From contig CAUWIT010000012.1 of assembly GCA_963558965.1 (NCBI GenBank), positions 3,965 to 67,964 of the forward strand: a stretch of 64,000 nt of DNA. Direction: 5' to 3'. Under the pieces are notes generated by a model. The model saw only the letters and a program-made list of their open reading frames with translations, was not told the origin of the DNA and made no database searches. The translations under genes were made by a program, and so were the position numbers. Below, one piece after another: positions 1 through 9,412 of this stretch. Source of the stretch: Gallibacter sp963558965 (GTDB lineage: Bacteria; Bacillota; Clostridia; Peptostreptococcales; Anaerovoracaceae). Position 1 is the stretch's first letter, and every line of letters begins with the position of its first letter.

Positions 1-384
1 AAATTCCTTAAGTATAAAGGTTTTGAGGTTTGTGACGAATCGCAAAACGGTATACAGCTGTGGCATTTGGCCTTTGATGAAAACCAATGCTTACCACAGT
101 TTAAGGAGTGTGCGAAGAACCCTAAGGTTGAGGAAGAGGGGTATGTTTTGTACTACACTAGCCAGTGTCCATTTAACGCTAAATATGTACCAATGGTGGA
201 GGAAATGGCAAAGGAGAGAGGCGTGGAGTTTAAAGTGATACACCTGGAAACTAGGGAGGCGGCACAGAGCGCGCCTACGCCGGTTACGACTTATGCGCTA
301 TTTTGTGATGGGCAGTATGTTACAAATGAGCCGATGAACGGTAAGAAGTTTTTGAAATTGTTGGAAAATAGAGAAGTGAATTAA
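1..384 (+). CDS. GNAT N-acetyltransferase with YoaP domain, C-terminal part only
   Basis: The frame is open from the first base, so the gene starts outside the window and only about 127 C-terminal codons are present. The visible part is a YoaP-type thioredoxin-like domain: YYTSQCPFNAKYVP near nt 150-195 with one Cys-Pro-Phe, then APTPVTTYALF, and MNGKKFLKLL at the end. In known proteins this domain follows a GNAT acetyltransferase domain; the substrate is not known to me. TTG at 67 is a possible start, but family-like sequence continues upstream of it, so I treat the gene as truncated by the window edge. The next gene begins 21 nt downstream with its own SD. Confidence 0.8.
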   Translation, partial: KFLKYKGFEVCDESQNGIQLWHLAFDENQCLPQFKECAKNPKVEEEGYVLYYTSQCPFNAKYVPMVEEMAKERGVEFKVIHLETREAAQSAPTPVTTYALFCDGQYVTNEPMNGKKFLKLLENREVN

Positions 385-405
385 GTATATAGGAGAGGTT
401 AAGAG

Positions 406-1659
406 ATGATTGAAAATAACGGATGGGATATATTAAACAATCAATATGGCATGACAATTAATCCGGTAAATGAAGACGAAGATTATAATGGATTTAAAAA
501 GGTATCTGATAACGATTTTGCAAGATTAAATGCTTGCTTTAGAGATGTGCCACAAATGCTTAAATCGATTTATGATAGTCAATATTATGCGGATTCATAT
601 AAGGTTATTTATGAGAAGGGATTAGGAGTGCTTCAAAAATCAGCCAAAGATCCTAACTTATATAGAGCAAATGTAGTTACTCCAGGAACAAATAATGGTA
701 TCGTTGGACAAGCTCTATTGCAGAAAATGGAACCAAATGAAATAATGGAAGTGTCTAATCTGCTTATGTCAGCATTTTCAGTAGCAGCGGTTGCAACTAA
801 TCAGTATTATCTTGCAAGGATAGATAGTAAACTTGAAGCCGTAGAAAAGAAAGTAGATGAAATAAAAAGATTTTTAGAAATAGATAAAGAAAGTCAACTT
901 TGGGCAGATGGTGAGTTTCTTAAGGAAATTAGAAATAGTATTCAATTTATTGTTGATGATGATTTATATAGACAAGCAACTTTAACAAATATTCAATCTA
1001 TAAGAAGAACTGCATTGTCTAATATTAAGCTTTATTATGAGCAATTATTTGAGTTAAAGGCGTATCTAGACGTTAAGGACAATGATAAAGAGACTAAGGC
1101 AAACCTAGAAAAATATAAAGGGTATTTGCCTAAGTTTTGGTATTCTGTATATATTTTCGAAATGGCTTATTATCTTGAAGCGTATTTATCTAAAATTACA
1201 GATGAAGAGTTTCTTGAAGGTATTGCAAATGAAATGAGAAGTATTGTTTCTATGTTTAGTGAAGGATATAGTTTAATCGATAGTGAAATTAATAAATATA
1301 TTGAAGAGGTTAAAGCTTTAAAAGCAAATGAAGTTCCAGCTAAGATGATGAAGGAAATAGGTAGATTTTTAGAGGTAGCGCAGATACCAGCATTTAATCC
1401 TTTGCTAGCTTGCGTGGCTAAGGGAATAGGAGTTGTTTTAGATGCTGGAGGAGATCGTCTTGAAAAGCTTGAAAAGACAAAGAAGAAGACTAAAAAAGAA
1501 GATGTAATTAATAGTTTAAAATCTGTTATTGCGCCGTATTCTGATATAGAACCTTTGAATTTTCAAATTGAGGCTGTAAAAACAATGAACTCAATTTACA
1601 ACAAAAAGGTAGAAGTGATTGTAGCAGATAATGAGGCATATATTAAGTATGAATCTTAG
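406..1659 (+). CDS. Hypothetical protein, 417 aa, unrecognised
   Basis: I do not recognise a family. ATG at 406 follows a good SD (AGGAGAGG at 391-398). The protein is acidic and largely helical in appearance. A small-residue hydrophobic stretch (LLMSAFSVAAVATNQYYL, about residues 119-136) runs straight into a heptad-like segment ending KVDEIKRFLE, which may be a coiled coil. A lysine-rich patch lies near residues 347-366. There is no signal peptide and no catalytic motif I can name. It is followed by a bidirectional terminator, so it appears to be monocistronic or the last gene after the YoaP gene. A membrane-associating or stress/defence role is possible but not supported directly. Confidence 0.75.
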   Translation: MIENNGWDILNNQYGMTINPVNEDEDYNGFKKVSDNDFARLNACFRDVPQMLKSIYDSQYYADSYKVIYEKGLGVLQKSAKDPNLYRANVVTPGTNNGIVGQALLQKMEPNEIMEVSNLLMSAFSVAAVATNQYYLARIDSKLEAVEKKVDEIKRFLEIDKESQLWADGEFLKEIRNSIQFIVDDDLYRQATLTNIQSIRRTALSNIKLYYEQLFELKAYLDVKDNDKETKANLEKYKGYLPKFWYSVYIFEMAYYLEAYLSKITDEEFLEGIANEMRSIVSMFSEGYSLIDSEINKYIEEVKALKANEVPAKMMKEIGRFLEVAQIPAFNPLLACVAKGIGVVLDAGGDRLEKLEKTKKKTKKEDVINSLKSVIAPYSDIEPLNFQIEAVKTMNSIYNKKVEVIVADNEAYIKYES

Positions 1660-1687
1660 TTTGATATTCTATTAGATTTAACACAAC

Positions 1688-1720
1688 AAGGAGTAACGTT
1701 TGAGCTACTCCTTAATTTTT
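1688..1720. terminator. Intrinsic terminator between convergent genes
   Basis: Perfect 8-bp stem AAGGAGTA/TACTCCTT (1688-1695 and 1706-1713) with a 10-nt loop, followed by AATTTTT. It lies between the + strand 417-aa gene and the - strand patatin remnant and best serves the + strand. Confidence 0.75.
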
Positions 1721-1731
1721 ACATTCCCAAA

Positions 1732-2315
1732 TCACTTTCCCAAAAATCCCCTAACTTCCTCCAGGGCTTCAGTTGCGGCCTTTCGCCCAATCTCATAAGT
1801 GATTTTTAGATTTTCGGGATTTTTCTCAATACGGCTTACAGGCAGCTTCTCGCTAGGCTGGATAACCAAGGCATTTCCAAGAGCCACCTGCTCATTTATG
1901 TAAACCAAAGTCTCGTTGTAGTCGATATGCCTTTTGGCAGCAGTCTCCACAAACTTAGGATATTTTCTGTACTTTAGCTTCATAACAGGAATGGCCTTGT
2001 TCTTTGTTTTTGTGTATCCAGGTGGTTGCGTTAGTATAACCACATTTTTCTCGTATCCAAGCTTCTGAAAAAACTTTAAAGGCATAGAATCCGAAATCCC
2101 GCCATCGAGGAGCAGTTGTCCATCTATCTCTACAATTTGAGACACCAATGGCATCGCAGAAGACGCACGCACCCAATCAAAGCCATTCTTCTCTGTACCC
2201 TTGTAGTCCCAACAGCTCCGTCAAATGTTATATTGTTTTCCATAAAGACATCGATAACGCCTGCGGTAAACATACCACGCATAGCGCCGCCTTCCATAAC
2301 TAGACCAGTTTTCAT
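1732..2315 (-). pseudogene. Patatin-like phospholipase, broken by an internal out-of-frame deletion
   Basis: Read on the minus strand, the first 35 or so codons from 2315 give MKTGLVMEGGAMRGMFTAGV..., the oxyanion-hole start of a patatin-like lipid hydrolase. The frame then changes near 2200: the other frame reads YKGTEKNGFDWVRASSAMPL and continues with the DGG motif (LLDGGISDSMPL) that carries the catalytic Asp, on to the normal C terminus. Patatins have about 100 residues between these blocks, including the G-x-S-x-G nucleophile. Those residues are missing here, and the two halves are in different frames. So there is no serine nucleophile and no continuous frame: a clear pseudogene. The frame change could be a sequencing error, but the missing segment cannot be. 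Confidence 0.85.
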
Positions 2316-2474
2316 AAAAAAATTTCACCACCATTTTGTCATATTTACTTTATATTACTATATTTTTGTGGAAGTTGCAGTAGTTTGGGGAAAATATATA
2401 GGGTGTATACTCATGTTAAAATGTGATATAATTACTATTGATTATGTAAAACAAAAGGACAGTAAAACGGACAA

Positions 2475-3065
2475 ATGAATACATTAGATTATTACAACAA
2501 AAATGCAAAAGCATTTGTAACAGACACCGCAGATGTTCAATTTCATCATATGCAGGATAAGTTTTTAGGCTACTTAAACGACCAAGACTATATCTTGGAT
2601 TTTGGCTGTGGCTCAGGCAGAGATTCAAAATATTTTTTGAGGAATGGCTATTGTGTTGATGCCATAGACGGTTCTATTGAGCTATGTAAAATTGCTGAGA
2701 AAAACATAGGTCAAAAAGTTAAATGCATGTTATTTCAAGACTTAAATGAACACGAAAAATACAATGGAATATGGGCGTGTTCATCTATTTTGCATTTAGA
2801 TAGAAATGAACTTGTAGATGTTTTAAAGAAAATGGCAGATGCCTTAAAAGAAAATGGAGTTATTTATACATCGTTTAAATATGGTGATTGGCAAGGTGAA
2901 AGAAATGGTCGATTTTTTAATGATATGAACGAAGAAATTGCAAAAGAAATCATATCGCAGATAGACGATTTAGTTATAGAAGAACAGTGGATTACAGCCG
3001 ATGTAAGAAAAGGTCGAGGGGATGAACAATGGCTGAATATAATATTGCTGAAAAAACCAATGTAA
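2475..3065 (+). CDS. Class I SAM-dependent methyltransferase
   Basis: A 196-aa protein with the SAM-binding glycine loop ILDFGCGSGRDSKYF at about residues 40-54, the acidic end of strand 2 (VDAID, about 60-64) and a strand-4 block (NGIWACSSILHL, about 96-107). The fold is that of small Methyltransf_11-like enzymes; the substrate cannot be read from sequence. ATG 2475 is chosen because MNTLDYYNKNAKAFV is a typical start for the family; the SD is weak (AGGACA further upstream). Its last 37 nt overlap the start of the PLD-helicase reading frame, so the two were probably translated together. A TATAAT-like box (GATATAAT near 2421) lies upstream. Confidence 0.85.
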   Translation: MNTLDYYNKNAKAFVTDTADVQFHHMQDKFLGYLNDQDYILDFGCGSGRDSKYFLRNGYCVDAIDGSIELCKIAEKNIGQKVKCMLFQDLNEHEKYNGIWACSSILHLDRNELVDVLKKMADALKENGVIYTSFKYGDWQGERNGRFFNDMNEEIAKEIISQIDDLVIEEQWITADVRKGRGDEQWLNIILLKKPM

Positions 3066-5494
3066 TAGTTGGTGGCAAGGACAAAAGCAAATACCTTTAC
3101 TATCAACTTGTAAAAAGTTTAAAAGAAGCAAAAAGCGTAGATATAATAGTTTCATTTTTAATGGAATCAGGGGTAAAACTACTTATTGATGAACTGAAAA
3201 GTGCTATTGATAGAGGAGCAAAAATCAGAATCCTAACAGGAAATTATCTTGGTATAACTCAGCCATCAGCACTTTATTTAATCAAAAGCAAGTTAGGTGA
3301 AAAAATAGATTTAAAATTTTACAGCGACAAAAGTAGATCATTTCATCCTAAGTCATATATATTTCATTACGATGACTATGGGGAAATATATATTGGATCA
3401 TCTAACATATCGAAAAGCGCACTGACATCAGCAATAGAGTGGAACTATAGATTTGACAGCAACAGAGACGCACAAAGTTTTGAAGAATTTTCAATGACAT
3501 TTGAGGATTTATTTGAAAATCATTCTATTCCAATAGATGATACAGTTTTAAAGGAATACTCAAAAAACTGGCACTATCCAGCAGTGATGAAAGCTGTAAC
3601 AAAATATGATTTTGAACAGCAAGAGTCATAAAAATTTCTTGAAACAAATACAATAATAGATTTTTTTGAGCCACGTGGAGCTCAGATAGAAGCACTTTGT
3701 GCTCTTGAAAATACTAGAGCAGAAGGAGCTAAAAAAGCTCTGGTTCATGCAGCAACAGGGATAGGTAAAACATACCTATCTGCTTTTGATTCAAAAGCTT
3801 ATGAAAAAGTATTGTTTGTAGCACACAGAGAAGAAATACTAAAACAAGCAGCATATTCATTTAAAAATGTTAGACATAAAGATGACTATGGATTTTTTAA
3901 TGGTGAAGAAAAATGCACTGATGCATCTGTTATATTTGCTTCAGTGGCAACATTAGGCAAGAAAAACTATCTAAAAGAAAAATATTTTGCGCCTGATTAC
4001 TTTGATTATATTATAATTGACGAATTTCACCATGCAGTAAGCAACCAGTACAAAAATATAATCGAATATTTCAATCCTAAATTTTTGCTTGGATTGACAG
4101 CCACACCAGAGAGAATGGACGGCAGAAATATTTACGAAATATGTGACTACAATGTGGCGTACGAAATAAATTTAAAAGATGCGATAAATAAAGGAATGCT
4201 CGTGCCATTCCACTACTATGGCATTTTTGATGAGACAGATTACTCAGGACTTCATCTAGTTAAGGGTACTTACAATGAAGATGACTTAAATAAAGTTTAC
4301 ATAGGCAATAAATACCGCAACAACTTGATTTTAAAATACTATAAAAAATATGGTTCAGAACGGGCGCTAGGATTTTGTTGCTCAAGAGCTCACGCTGAGG
4401 AAATGGCAAGATTTTTTTCAAAAAACAAAATACCTGCAGCGGCAGTTTACAGCGATGCTCAAGGCGAGTATGCAATGGATAGAAATGAAGCCATTGAAAA
4501 ATTAGTAAAAGGCGAAATTAAAGTGATTTTTTCCGTCGATATGTTTAACGAAGGCGTGGATATCCCATCAGTAGATATGGTTTTATTTTTAAGACCAACA
4601 GAATCACCCATAGTATTTTTACAGCAGTTAGGTCGTGGCCTTAGAAAATCAAGAGGAAAAGATTACCTAAATGTTTTGGATTTTATAGGCAATTATGAAA
4701 AAGCAGGTAAAGTGCGATTTTTGTTAGCAGGAGATACCATCAAAGAAGCAAAAGGGAAGTATGAATACACCAAAGAGACATTCCCAGATGACTGTTACAT
4801 TGACTTTGATATGAAGCTTATAGACCTGTTCGAGGAGATGGACAAAAAACACAAGAAAATCACCGAAGCAATAAACGATGAGTATTTCAGAGTTAAGGAG
4901 CTTGTAAATCATAGGCCCTCAAGAATGGAACTGTTTACTTATATGGACGATGCCGTTTATGAAAAGGCGAAAAGAAACCCACATGACAATCCTTTTAAGG
5001 GATATATGGATTACTTAAATGGCTTGAATGAGCTGACCGATGAGGAACAAAAAATTTATAACTCGATTGGCAGGGAATTTATCGAATATGTTGAGACAAC
5101 AAAGATATCAAAGGTTTATAAGATGCCTGTTTTGATGTCAATTTACAATAATGGTGATGTGAGAATGGCTGTTACGTACGAGCAGGCACTTGTTTGTTGG
5201 AAGGAGTTTTTTAATCAGCGTGACAACTGAAAGGACTTGGACAAGGAAATAAGTTACGAGGATTTTTTAAATATGACTGACAAGCAGCACATAAATAAAA
5301 TCAAGAGCATGCCGGTTAAGCATCTTATAAAATCTGGTGAAAGCTTTTTTATTTCAAAGGATGGGTGTGCGATTGCTTTGAAGGATGAGTTAAAGGATGT
5401 TATTGGAAGCGATGTTTTTGCCGAGCATTTTAAGGATGCGATAGATTACAGAGTTATGGAATACTACAGGAGCAGGTATTTGATGGAAAAATAG
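3029..5494 (+). pseudogene. PLD-domain DEAD/DEAH helicase interrupted by two in-frame stop codons
   Basis: One frame runs from ATG 3029 to 5494, about 821 codons, interrupted only by TAA at 3629-3631 and TGA at 5228-5230. Family sequence continues without shift across both stops. Part 1 is a phospholipase D-like nuclease domain (SFHPKSYIFH and GEIYIGSSNISKSAL, the H-x-K and GSxN elements). Part 2 is a superfamily II helicase: AATGIGKTY (Walker A), IIDEFHHA (motif II), LTATPERMDG (motif III), QQLGRGLRKS (motif VI). Part 3 (5231-5494) is the family C-terminal tail ending VIDYRVMEYY-like sequence (DAIDYRVMEYYRSRYL). CAA to TAA and TGG to TGA single changes would explain both stops. In related genomes this is one protein of roughly 800-950 residues, often suspected of phage-defence or repair roles. 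Inactive here unless the stops are read through. Confidence 0.88.
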
Positions 5495-5506
5495 AGGAGG
5501 AGTTAA

Positions 5507-5998
5507 ATGATACAAGAAAATATGACAAAAGATGAGTTTGCTTTAGTCGTAGTAAATACTTTTGAAGAAAATATAAAAGATGATACTAAAAAGGATAAAA
5601 TAAAGGCGATAGCTTTAAAGATAGCAGATTTATTTGAAAAGTATAAAGAAAAGGCTAAGGATATTTTAAATGATGATGAAAAAATTGAAAACTTACTATT
5701 AAGGGTGGATGAAAAGTTTAAATCTATACCAACAGTAGGAGATAAATTAGCATACATTCCTGAACTGGCACTTATGGTAAGAAGTTATGCTAAAAATGAC
5801 TATAAAGATATAAGTGCAGTTGAAATAGTATTTATAATTGCAGCATTACTGTATTTTGTTTCACCTATAGATATAATTCCAGATGCAGTACCAGGCTTAG
5901 GGTATATTGATGATGGAATTATTACAGGTATAATTATAAAATGGTGTAAAGACGATATCGACAAGTACATGCTATGGCTTGAACAAAAAAACAACTAA
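5507..5998 (+). CDS. YkvA/DUF1232 family protein
   Basis: A 163-aa protein with a strong SD (GAGGAGG about 5493-5499) before ATG 5507. The C-terminal part carries the DUF1232 signature: a hydrophobic helix followed by YFVSPIDIIPDAVPGLGYID, about residues 119-138, then a second hydrophobic segment (GIITGIIIKW). This motif is known from YkvA-like small membrane-associated proteins of unknown function. The N-terminal 90 residues are charged and helical. It lies 12 nt after the helicase remnant and may once have been in the same transcription unit. Confidence 0.85.
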   Translation: MIQENMTKDEFALVVVNTFEENIKDDTKKDKIKAIALKIADLFEKYKEKAKDILNDDEKIENLLLRVDEKFKSIPTVGDKLAYIPELALMVRSYAKNDYKDISAVEIVFIIAALLYFVSPIDIIPDAVPGLGYIDDGIITGIIIKWCKDDIDKYMLWLEQKNN

Positions 5999-6036
5999 TA
6001 ACCCTACCACTACAGCAGCGAAAGGAGGCCATTCTT

Positions 6037-6456
6037 ATGGACTACAGAAAATTTAACAACACAATTATCGCAAGACTAGACAGAGGCGAAGAAATCACAG
6101 AGCAGCTTAAACAAATCGCTCTAAAGGAAAACATAAAACTTGCAAACATCAACGCCCTAGGAGCAGTAAACGACTTCACAGTAGGCGTATACAAAGTAGA
6201 CGAAAAAAAGTACTACTCAAATAAATTCCAAGGAAATTTTGAGATTGTTTCACTAACAGGCACAATCAACACAATGGACGGCGAATTTTATATGCACCTA
6301 CATATGAGCGCAGGTGATGAAAAAGGCCAAGTATTTGGCGGCCACCTAAATGAAGCAAAAGTAAGTGCCACTTGTGAAGTAGTCATAAATATAATCGATG
6401 GGGAAGTAGACAGATATTTTGACGAAGAAATTGGCTTAAACTTATTTAAATTTTAG
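6037..6456 (+). CDS. PPC (DUF296) domain DNA-binding protein
   Basis: A 139-aa protein preceded by AAAGGAGG (about 6020-6027). The whole length matches the plants-and-prokaryotes-conserved (PPC/DUF296) fold: LANINALGAVNDFTVGVY near residue 36-53, the metal-site-like HLHMS at about 88-92 and GGHL at about 102-105. Bacterial members form trimers and are annotated as DNA-binding, though their targets are mostly unknown. It stands alone, followed by the nagB promoter. Confidence 0.88.
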   Translation: MDYRKFNNTIIARLDRGEEITEQLKQIALKENIKLANINALGAVNDFTVGVYKVDEKKYYSNKFQGNFEIVSLTGTINTMDGEFYMHLHMSAGDEKGQVFGGHLNEAKVSATCEVVINIIDGEVDRYFDEEIGLNLFKF

Positions 6457-6462
6457 AATGTG

Positions 6463-6491
6463 TTCACACTAATTAAAAAATCTGCTAAAAT
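6463..6491 (+). promoter_or_regulatory. Sigma-A-type promoter for nagB
   Basis: TTCACA (6463-6468), 17-bp spacer, TAAAAT (6486-6491), about 50 nt upstream of the nagB start. Good spacing and near-consensus boxes; no operator palindrome stands out. Confidence 0.55.
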
Positions 6492-6544
6492 GTTTACATG
6501 AATATTAATGCATACAAATTTTACGAAAAAGGGGAAAAAGAAAA

Positions 6545-7276
6545 ATGAACATTATTGTAACAAAAGACTACAAAGGCATGAGCAGAAGAGCGGCAAGCAT
6601 TATTGCGGCACAGGTTACTAACAAACCTGACAGCGTTTTAGGATTAGCAACTGGTTCTACTCCAATTGGAACTTACAAAAATCTAGTAAACGGCTACGAA
6701 CATGGTTTCTTAGATTTTTCACAAGTTAAAACAGTAAATTTAGATGAGTATCGTGGTCTAGATCACAATCACGAACAGAGCTACTTCTATTTTATGCACG
6801 AACATTTATTTAACCATATTAATATCGATTTAAAAAATGTAAATGTACCTGATGGCATGGAGGAAGATGCACAAAAGGAATGTCAGCGCTATGAAGAGTT
6901 GATAAAGTCTTATGGTGGTATCGATTTACAGCTTTTAGGATTAGGTCACAATGGCCACATTGGATTTAATGAACCTGCATCAACTTTTGACAAGGAAACT
7001 CATTGTGTTGATTTAACACAGAGCACAATAGAAGCAAATAACAGATTTTTCCAGTGTGCTGACGATGTACCTAAACAGGCATATACAATGGGTATAGGCA
7101 CAATTATGAAAGCTAAAAAAATTCTAGTTGTTGCAAGTGGGGAAGATAAGGCTGACATAGTTGCAAAGGCTTTTGGTGGAGAGGTAACACCAGATGTACC
7201 AGCATCAATTTTGCAATTCCACAATGATGTAACTATAGTATTAGACGAAGCAGCAGCTTCTAAATTGGTTAAATAA
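6545..7276 (+). CDS. nagB: Glucosamine-6-phosphate deaminase
   Basis: Converts glucosamine 6-phosphate to fructose 6-phosphate and ammonia in the cytoplasm, feeding amino sugars into glycolysis. The 243-aa length fits the short Firmicute form. Visible motifs: LGLATGSTPIGTY (sugar-phosphate loop, about residues 32-44), NLDEYRGL with the proton-transfer Asp (about 65-72), and LGLGHNGHIGFNEPAS with the ring-opening His (about 130-145). The SD is AAAAGGGG some 10-15 nt before ATG 6545. No nagA or transporter gene is adjacent; it has its own promoter. Confidence 0.96.
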   Translation: MNIIVTKDYKGMSRRAASIIAAQVTNKPDSVLGLATGSTPIGTYKNLVNGYEHGFLDFSQVKTVNLDEYRGLDHNHEQSYFYFMHEHLFNHINIDLKNVNVPDGMEEDAQKECQRYEELIKSYGGIDLQLLGLGHNGHIGFNEPASTFDKETHCVDLTQSTIEANNRFFQCADDVPKQAYTMGIGTIMKAKKILVVASGEDKADIVAKAFGGEVTPDVPASILQFHNDVTIVLDEAAASKLVK

Positions 7277-7350
7277 TCATATCAATGGATACTCTTTTTC
7301 CAGATACTTATAGTTAAAATTGTGATGAAAGTAGATTGAAAGGGGATAGC

Positions 7351-9354
7351 ATGAAGTTTAAACAAAAAAAGCTTTTGGCCTTAGTCATAAGTTTTGCAAT
7401 GATAGTAAGTGTCATTCCTACTTCAGCTTTTGCAAATGAAGAGGAAGTGGTGGTTTCAGAAAATGTGGCGACTTTAAGTGCCACAGCTGACGATGGCATG
7501 GACAACGATGAATTGTTTGAGATGTACGCGCAAAAAACTTTATATCCAAGCAATAGAAAAATGGCGAGGGCTAGCAATATTTCTGGCAATATGCTCCCAT
7601 CAGGTAGCGCCATGAAAAAGATGTATACAGATATCAAGCCTAAATTGATAGAGGTTGCAAATGGCAAAATAACATCTACAAAGTTTACTCTAAAAGGTAG
7701 CAATTACGGGCTTGGCTGGTCAAAATCACAGCTTGGATGTGAAATTGTTAACGGCAACAAATTGACAGATGCAGCTAGTAAAGCAATTGCTAAAAAGTTT
7801 GCTGCCCAAATCGATGTTAATAAATTGCTTCAGACGTTTTTAGCCGACTGCCCATACGAGCTTTATTGGTTTGATAAAACTCAAGGGGGCATGGAAATAG
7901 AATACAATATTAGTTACAACAGTACCAATGTTTATGTAACAGATGTTTTTGTGTATTTTACGGTTGCTAAAGATTATCGCGGCAGCAATAAGTATACTAC
8001 AAATCAGAAAAAAACAGGGGCAGCGACAAAGGCGGCTTCAAATGCAAAGGCTATAGTTGCAGCTTACAAGGACAAGACAGACTGGCAAAAACTTGAGGCT
8101 TATGGTGCAAAGATTTGTCAGCTTGTTTCATACGATGACACGGCAGCGGGAGACATCACTATGGATTATGGGGATCCTTGGCAGCTTATAAATGTTTTCG
8201 ACAACGATCCAAAAACCAATGTAGTGTGCGAGGGTTATTCCAAGGCCTTTAAGTATTTGTGCGATTTGTCCGACTTTACCGAAGGCACCAAGTGTTATTG
8301 CGTTACTGGCAATATGATTGTCTTGGATACAAACATCAATGTTGAGCATATGTGGAATGTTGTAAAAATCAATGGTCAGAATTATTTGGTTGACGTAACA
8401 AACTGTGATGAAGGCACTATTGGCCAAGGCACAGGCCTATTTATGAAAACAGCAAGTGGGGCTTACAGAAACCACAAAGACCACGTAGTCAACCTTGAAG
8501 ATGTAAAAGTTAAGTACTCATATTTTGATGAGCAGTACGGTTTATACGAGAATGGCTATCCTTGCATTTGCAAAGTTGTTGGTCATGCGCACAGTTACGG
8601 TGGCTGGCAGTCAGACACCAACTACCACTGGAAAAGCTGTAGTTGTGGCAGTATAACTGGATACAAAAAACATACTGCAAGCGACTGGAAAACAAGTTTA
8701 TCTTCTTCAAATCCAACTAGATACAAGCAGTGTACAGTATGCGGCAAAATCTTACAGAGAGAATCTCTATTTACTCTAAAAAGTGTAAGTGCGTATTTAT
8801 ATGGATATGATGATTTTAAGATAAGCTGGTCTAGCACGTCAAATGGGGGATACAATGGGGGATACAAGGTAAAATACAAGGTGCAGTACAAAAAATCCGG
8901 TGGCAAATGGTACAATGTTTCAAGTGGTACAACTGGCAAATCTATAACTAAGAAAAACTTGGCAGATGGTGCAAAATACGCATTTAAGGTAACACCTTAT
9001 ATTACTGTAAATGGCAAAAATTATTATGGTACTGCTAAATCTACTTCTTATGTATATACTTTGAAAAAAGTTAGCAAGCCTACTGTTAAAAAGTCTTCAA
9101 AAAATTATGTAAAGGTAAGCTGGAAAAATATTGCGGGGGATAGCGGATATCAAGTTTACAGATCTAAGTATAAAAATAAAAAGTTTACTAAGGTTAAAAC
9201 TGTCAGCTCAAAATACACTTACGCAAAGGTAAAAACTCCACGTAAAAAGAATTATTATTACAAGGTGAGGGCTTACAAAAAGACAAAGGTAAATGGCAAG
9301 TATGTAACTGTTTATGGCCCATGGTCATCAGTTAAATCTTACAAGCTGAAATAA
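7351..9354 (+). CDS. Secreted transglutaminase-like protein with fibronectin III-like C terminus
   Basis: A 667-aa exported protein. ATG 7351 is chosen over the in-frame TTG at 7336 because the SD (AAAGGGG, 7339-7345) lies between them. Residues 1-27 are a signal peptide (KK, hydrophobic core, ...TSAFA-N). A transglutaminase-like core supplies a Cys-His-Asp set: Cys293 in VVCEGYS, His333 in VEHMWNVV and Asp348 in LVDVTNCD. A Cys-rich segment follows (CSCG and CTVCG, about residues 430-470), as often seen in clostridial surface proteins, then two fibronectin type III-like domains rich in Lys/Tyr to the end. There is no LPXTG or other sorting motif. It may act on cell-wall or host peptides as a protease or cross-linker; the activity is inferred from the triad only. 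Confidence 0.85.
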   Translation: MKFKQKKLLALVISFAMIVSVIPTSAFANEEEVVVSENVATLSATADDGMDNDELFEMYAQKTLYPSNRKMARASNISGNMLPSGSAMKKMYTDIKPKLIEVANGKITSTKFTLKGSNYGLGWSKSQLGCEIVNGNKLTDAASKAIAKKFAAQIDVNKLLQTFLADCPYELYWFDKTQGGMEIEYNISYNSTNVYVTDVFVYFTVAKDYRGSNKYTTNQKKTGAATKAASNAKAIVAAYKDKTDWQKLEAYGAKICQLVSYDDTAAGDITMDYGDPWQLINVFDNDPKTNVVCEGYSKAFKYLCDLSDFTEGTKCYCVTGNMIVLDTNINVEHMWNVVKINGQNYLVDVTNCDEGTIGQGTGLFMKTASGAYRNHKDHVVNLEDVKVKYSYFDEQYGLYENGYPCICKVVGHAHSYGGWQSDTNYHWKSCSCGSITGYKKHTASDWKTSLSSSNPTRYKQCTVCGKILQRESLFTLKSVSAYLYGYDDFKISWSSTSNGGYNGGYKVKYKVQYKKSGGKWYNVSSGTTGKSITKKNLADGAKYAFKVTPYITVNGKNYYGTAKSTSYVYTLKKVSKPTVKKSSKNYVKVSWKNIAGDSGYQVYRSKYKNKKFTKVKTVSSKYTYAKVKTPRKKNYYYKVRAYKKTKVNGKYVTVYGPWSSVKSYKLK

Positions 9355-9360
9355 AAAAGG

Positions 9361-9395
9361 GTGCTAGTGATGAAATAATTTTTCATCATTAGCAC
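9361..9395. terminator. Bidirectional terminator between convergent genes
   Basis: Inverted repeat GTGCTAGTGATGAAA / TTTCATCATTAGCAC with one G-U pair. The minus-strand copy is followed by CCCTTTTTT and so is a full intrinsic terminator for the flavin reductase gene; the plus-strand copy has a weaker T-rich tail. Confidence 0.8.
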
Positions 9396-9412
9396 CTGTA
9401 TTTATATTTACC

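Noticed and set aside
2116..2478. A 120-codon plus-strand ORF antisense to the patatin remnant
   Set aside because: It lacks an SD and overlaps the recognisable patatin start on the other strand.
5237..5494. Independent small gene after the helicase
   Set aside because: It is in the same frame and matches the family C terminus, separated only by a TGA; treated as part of the helicase pseudogene.
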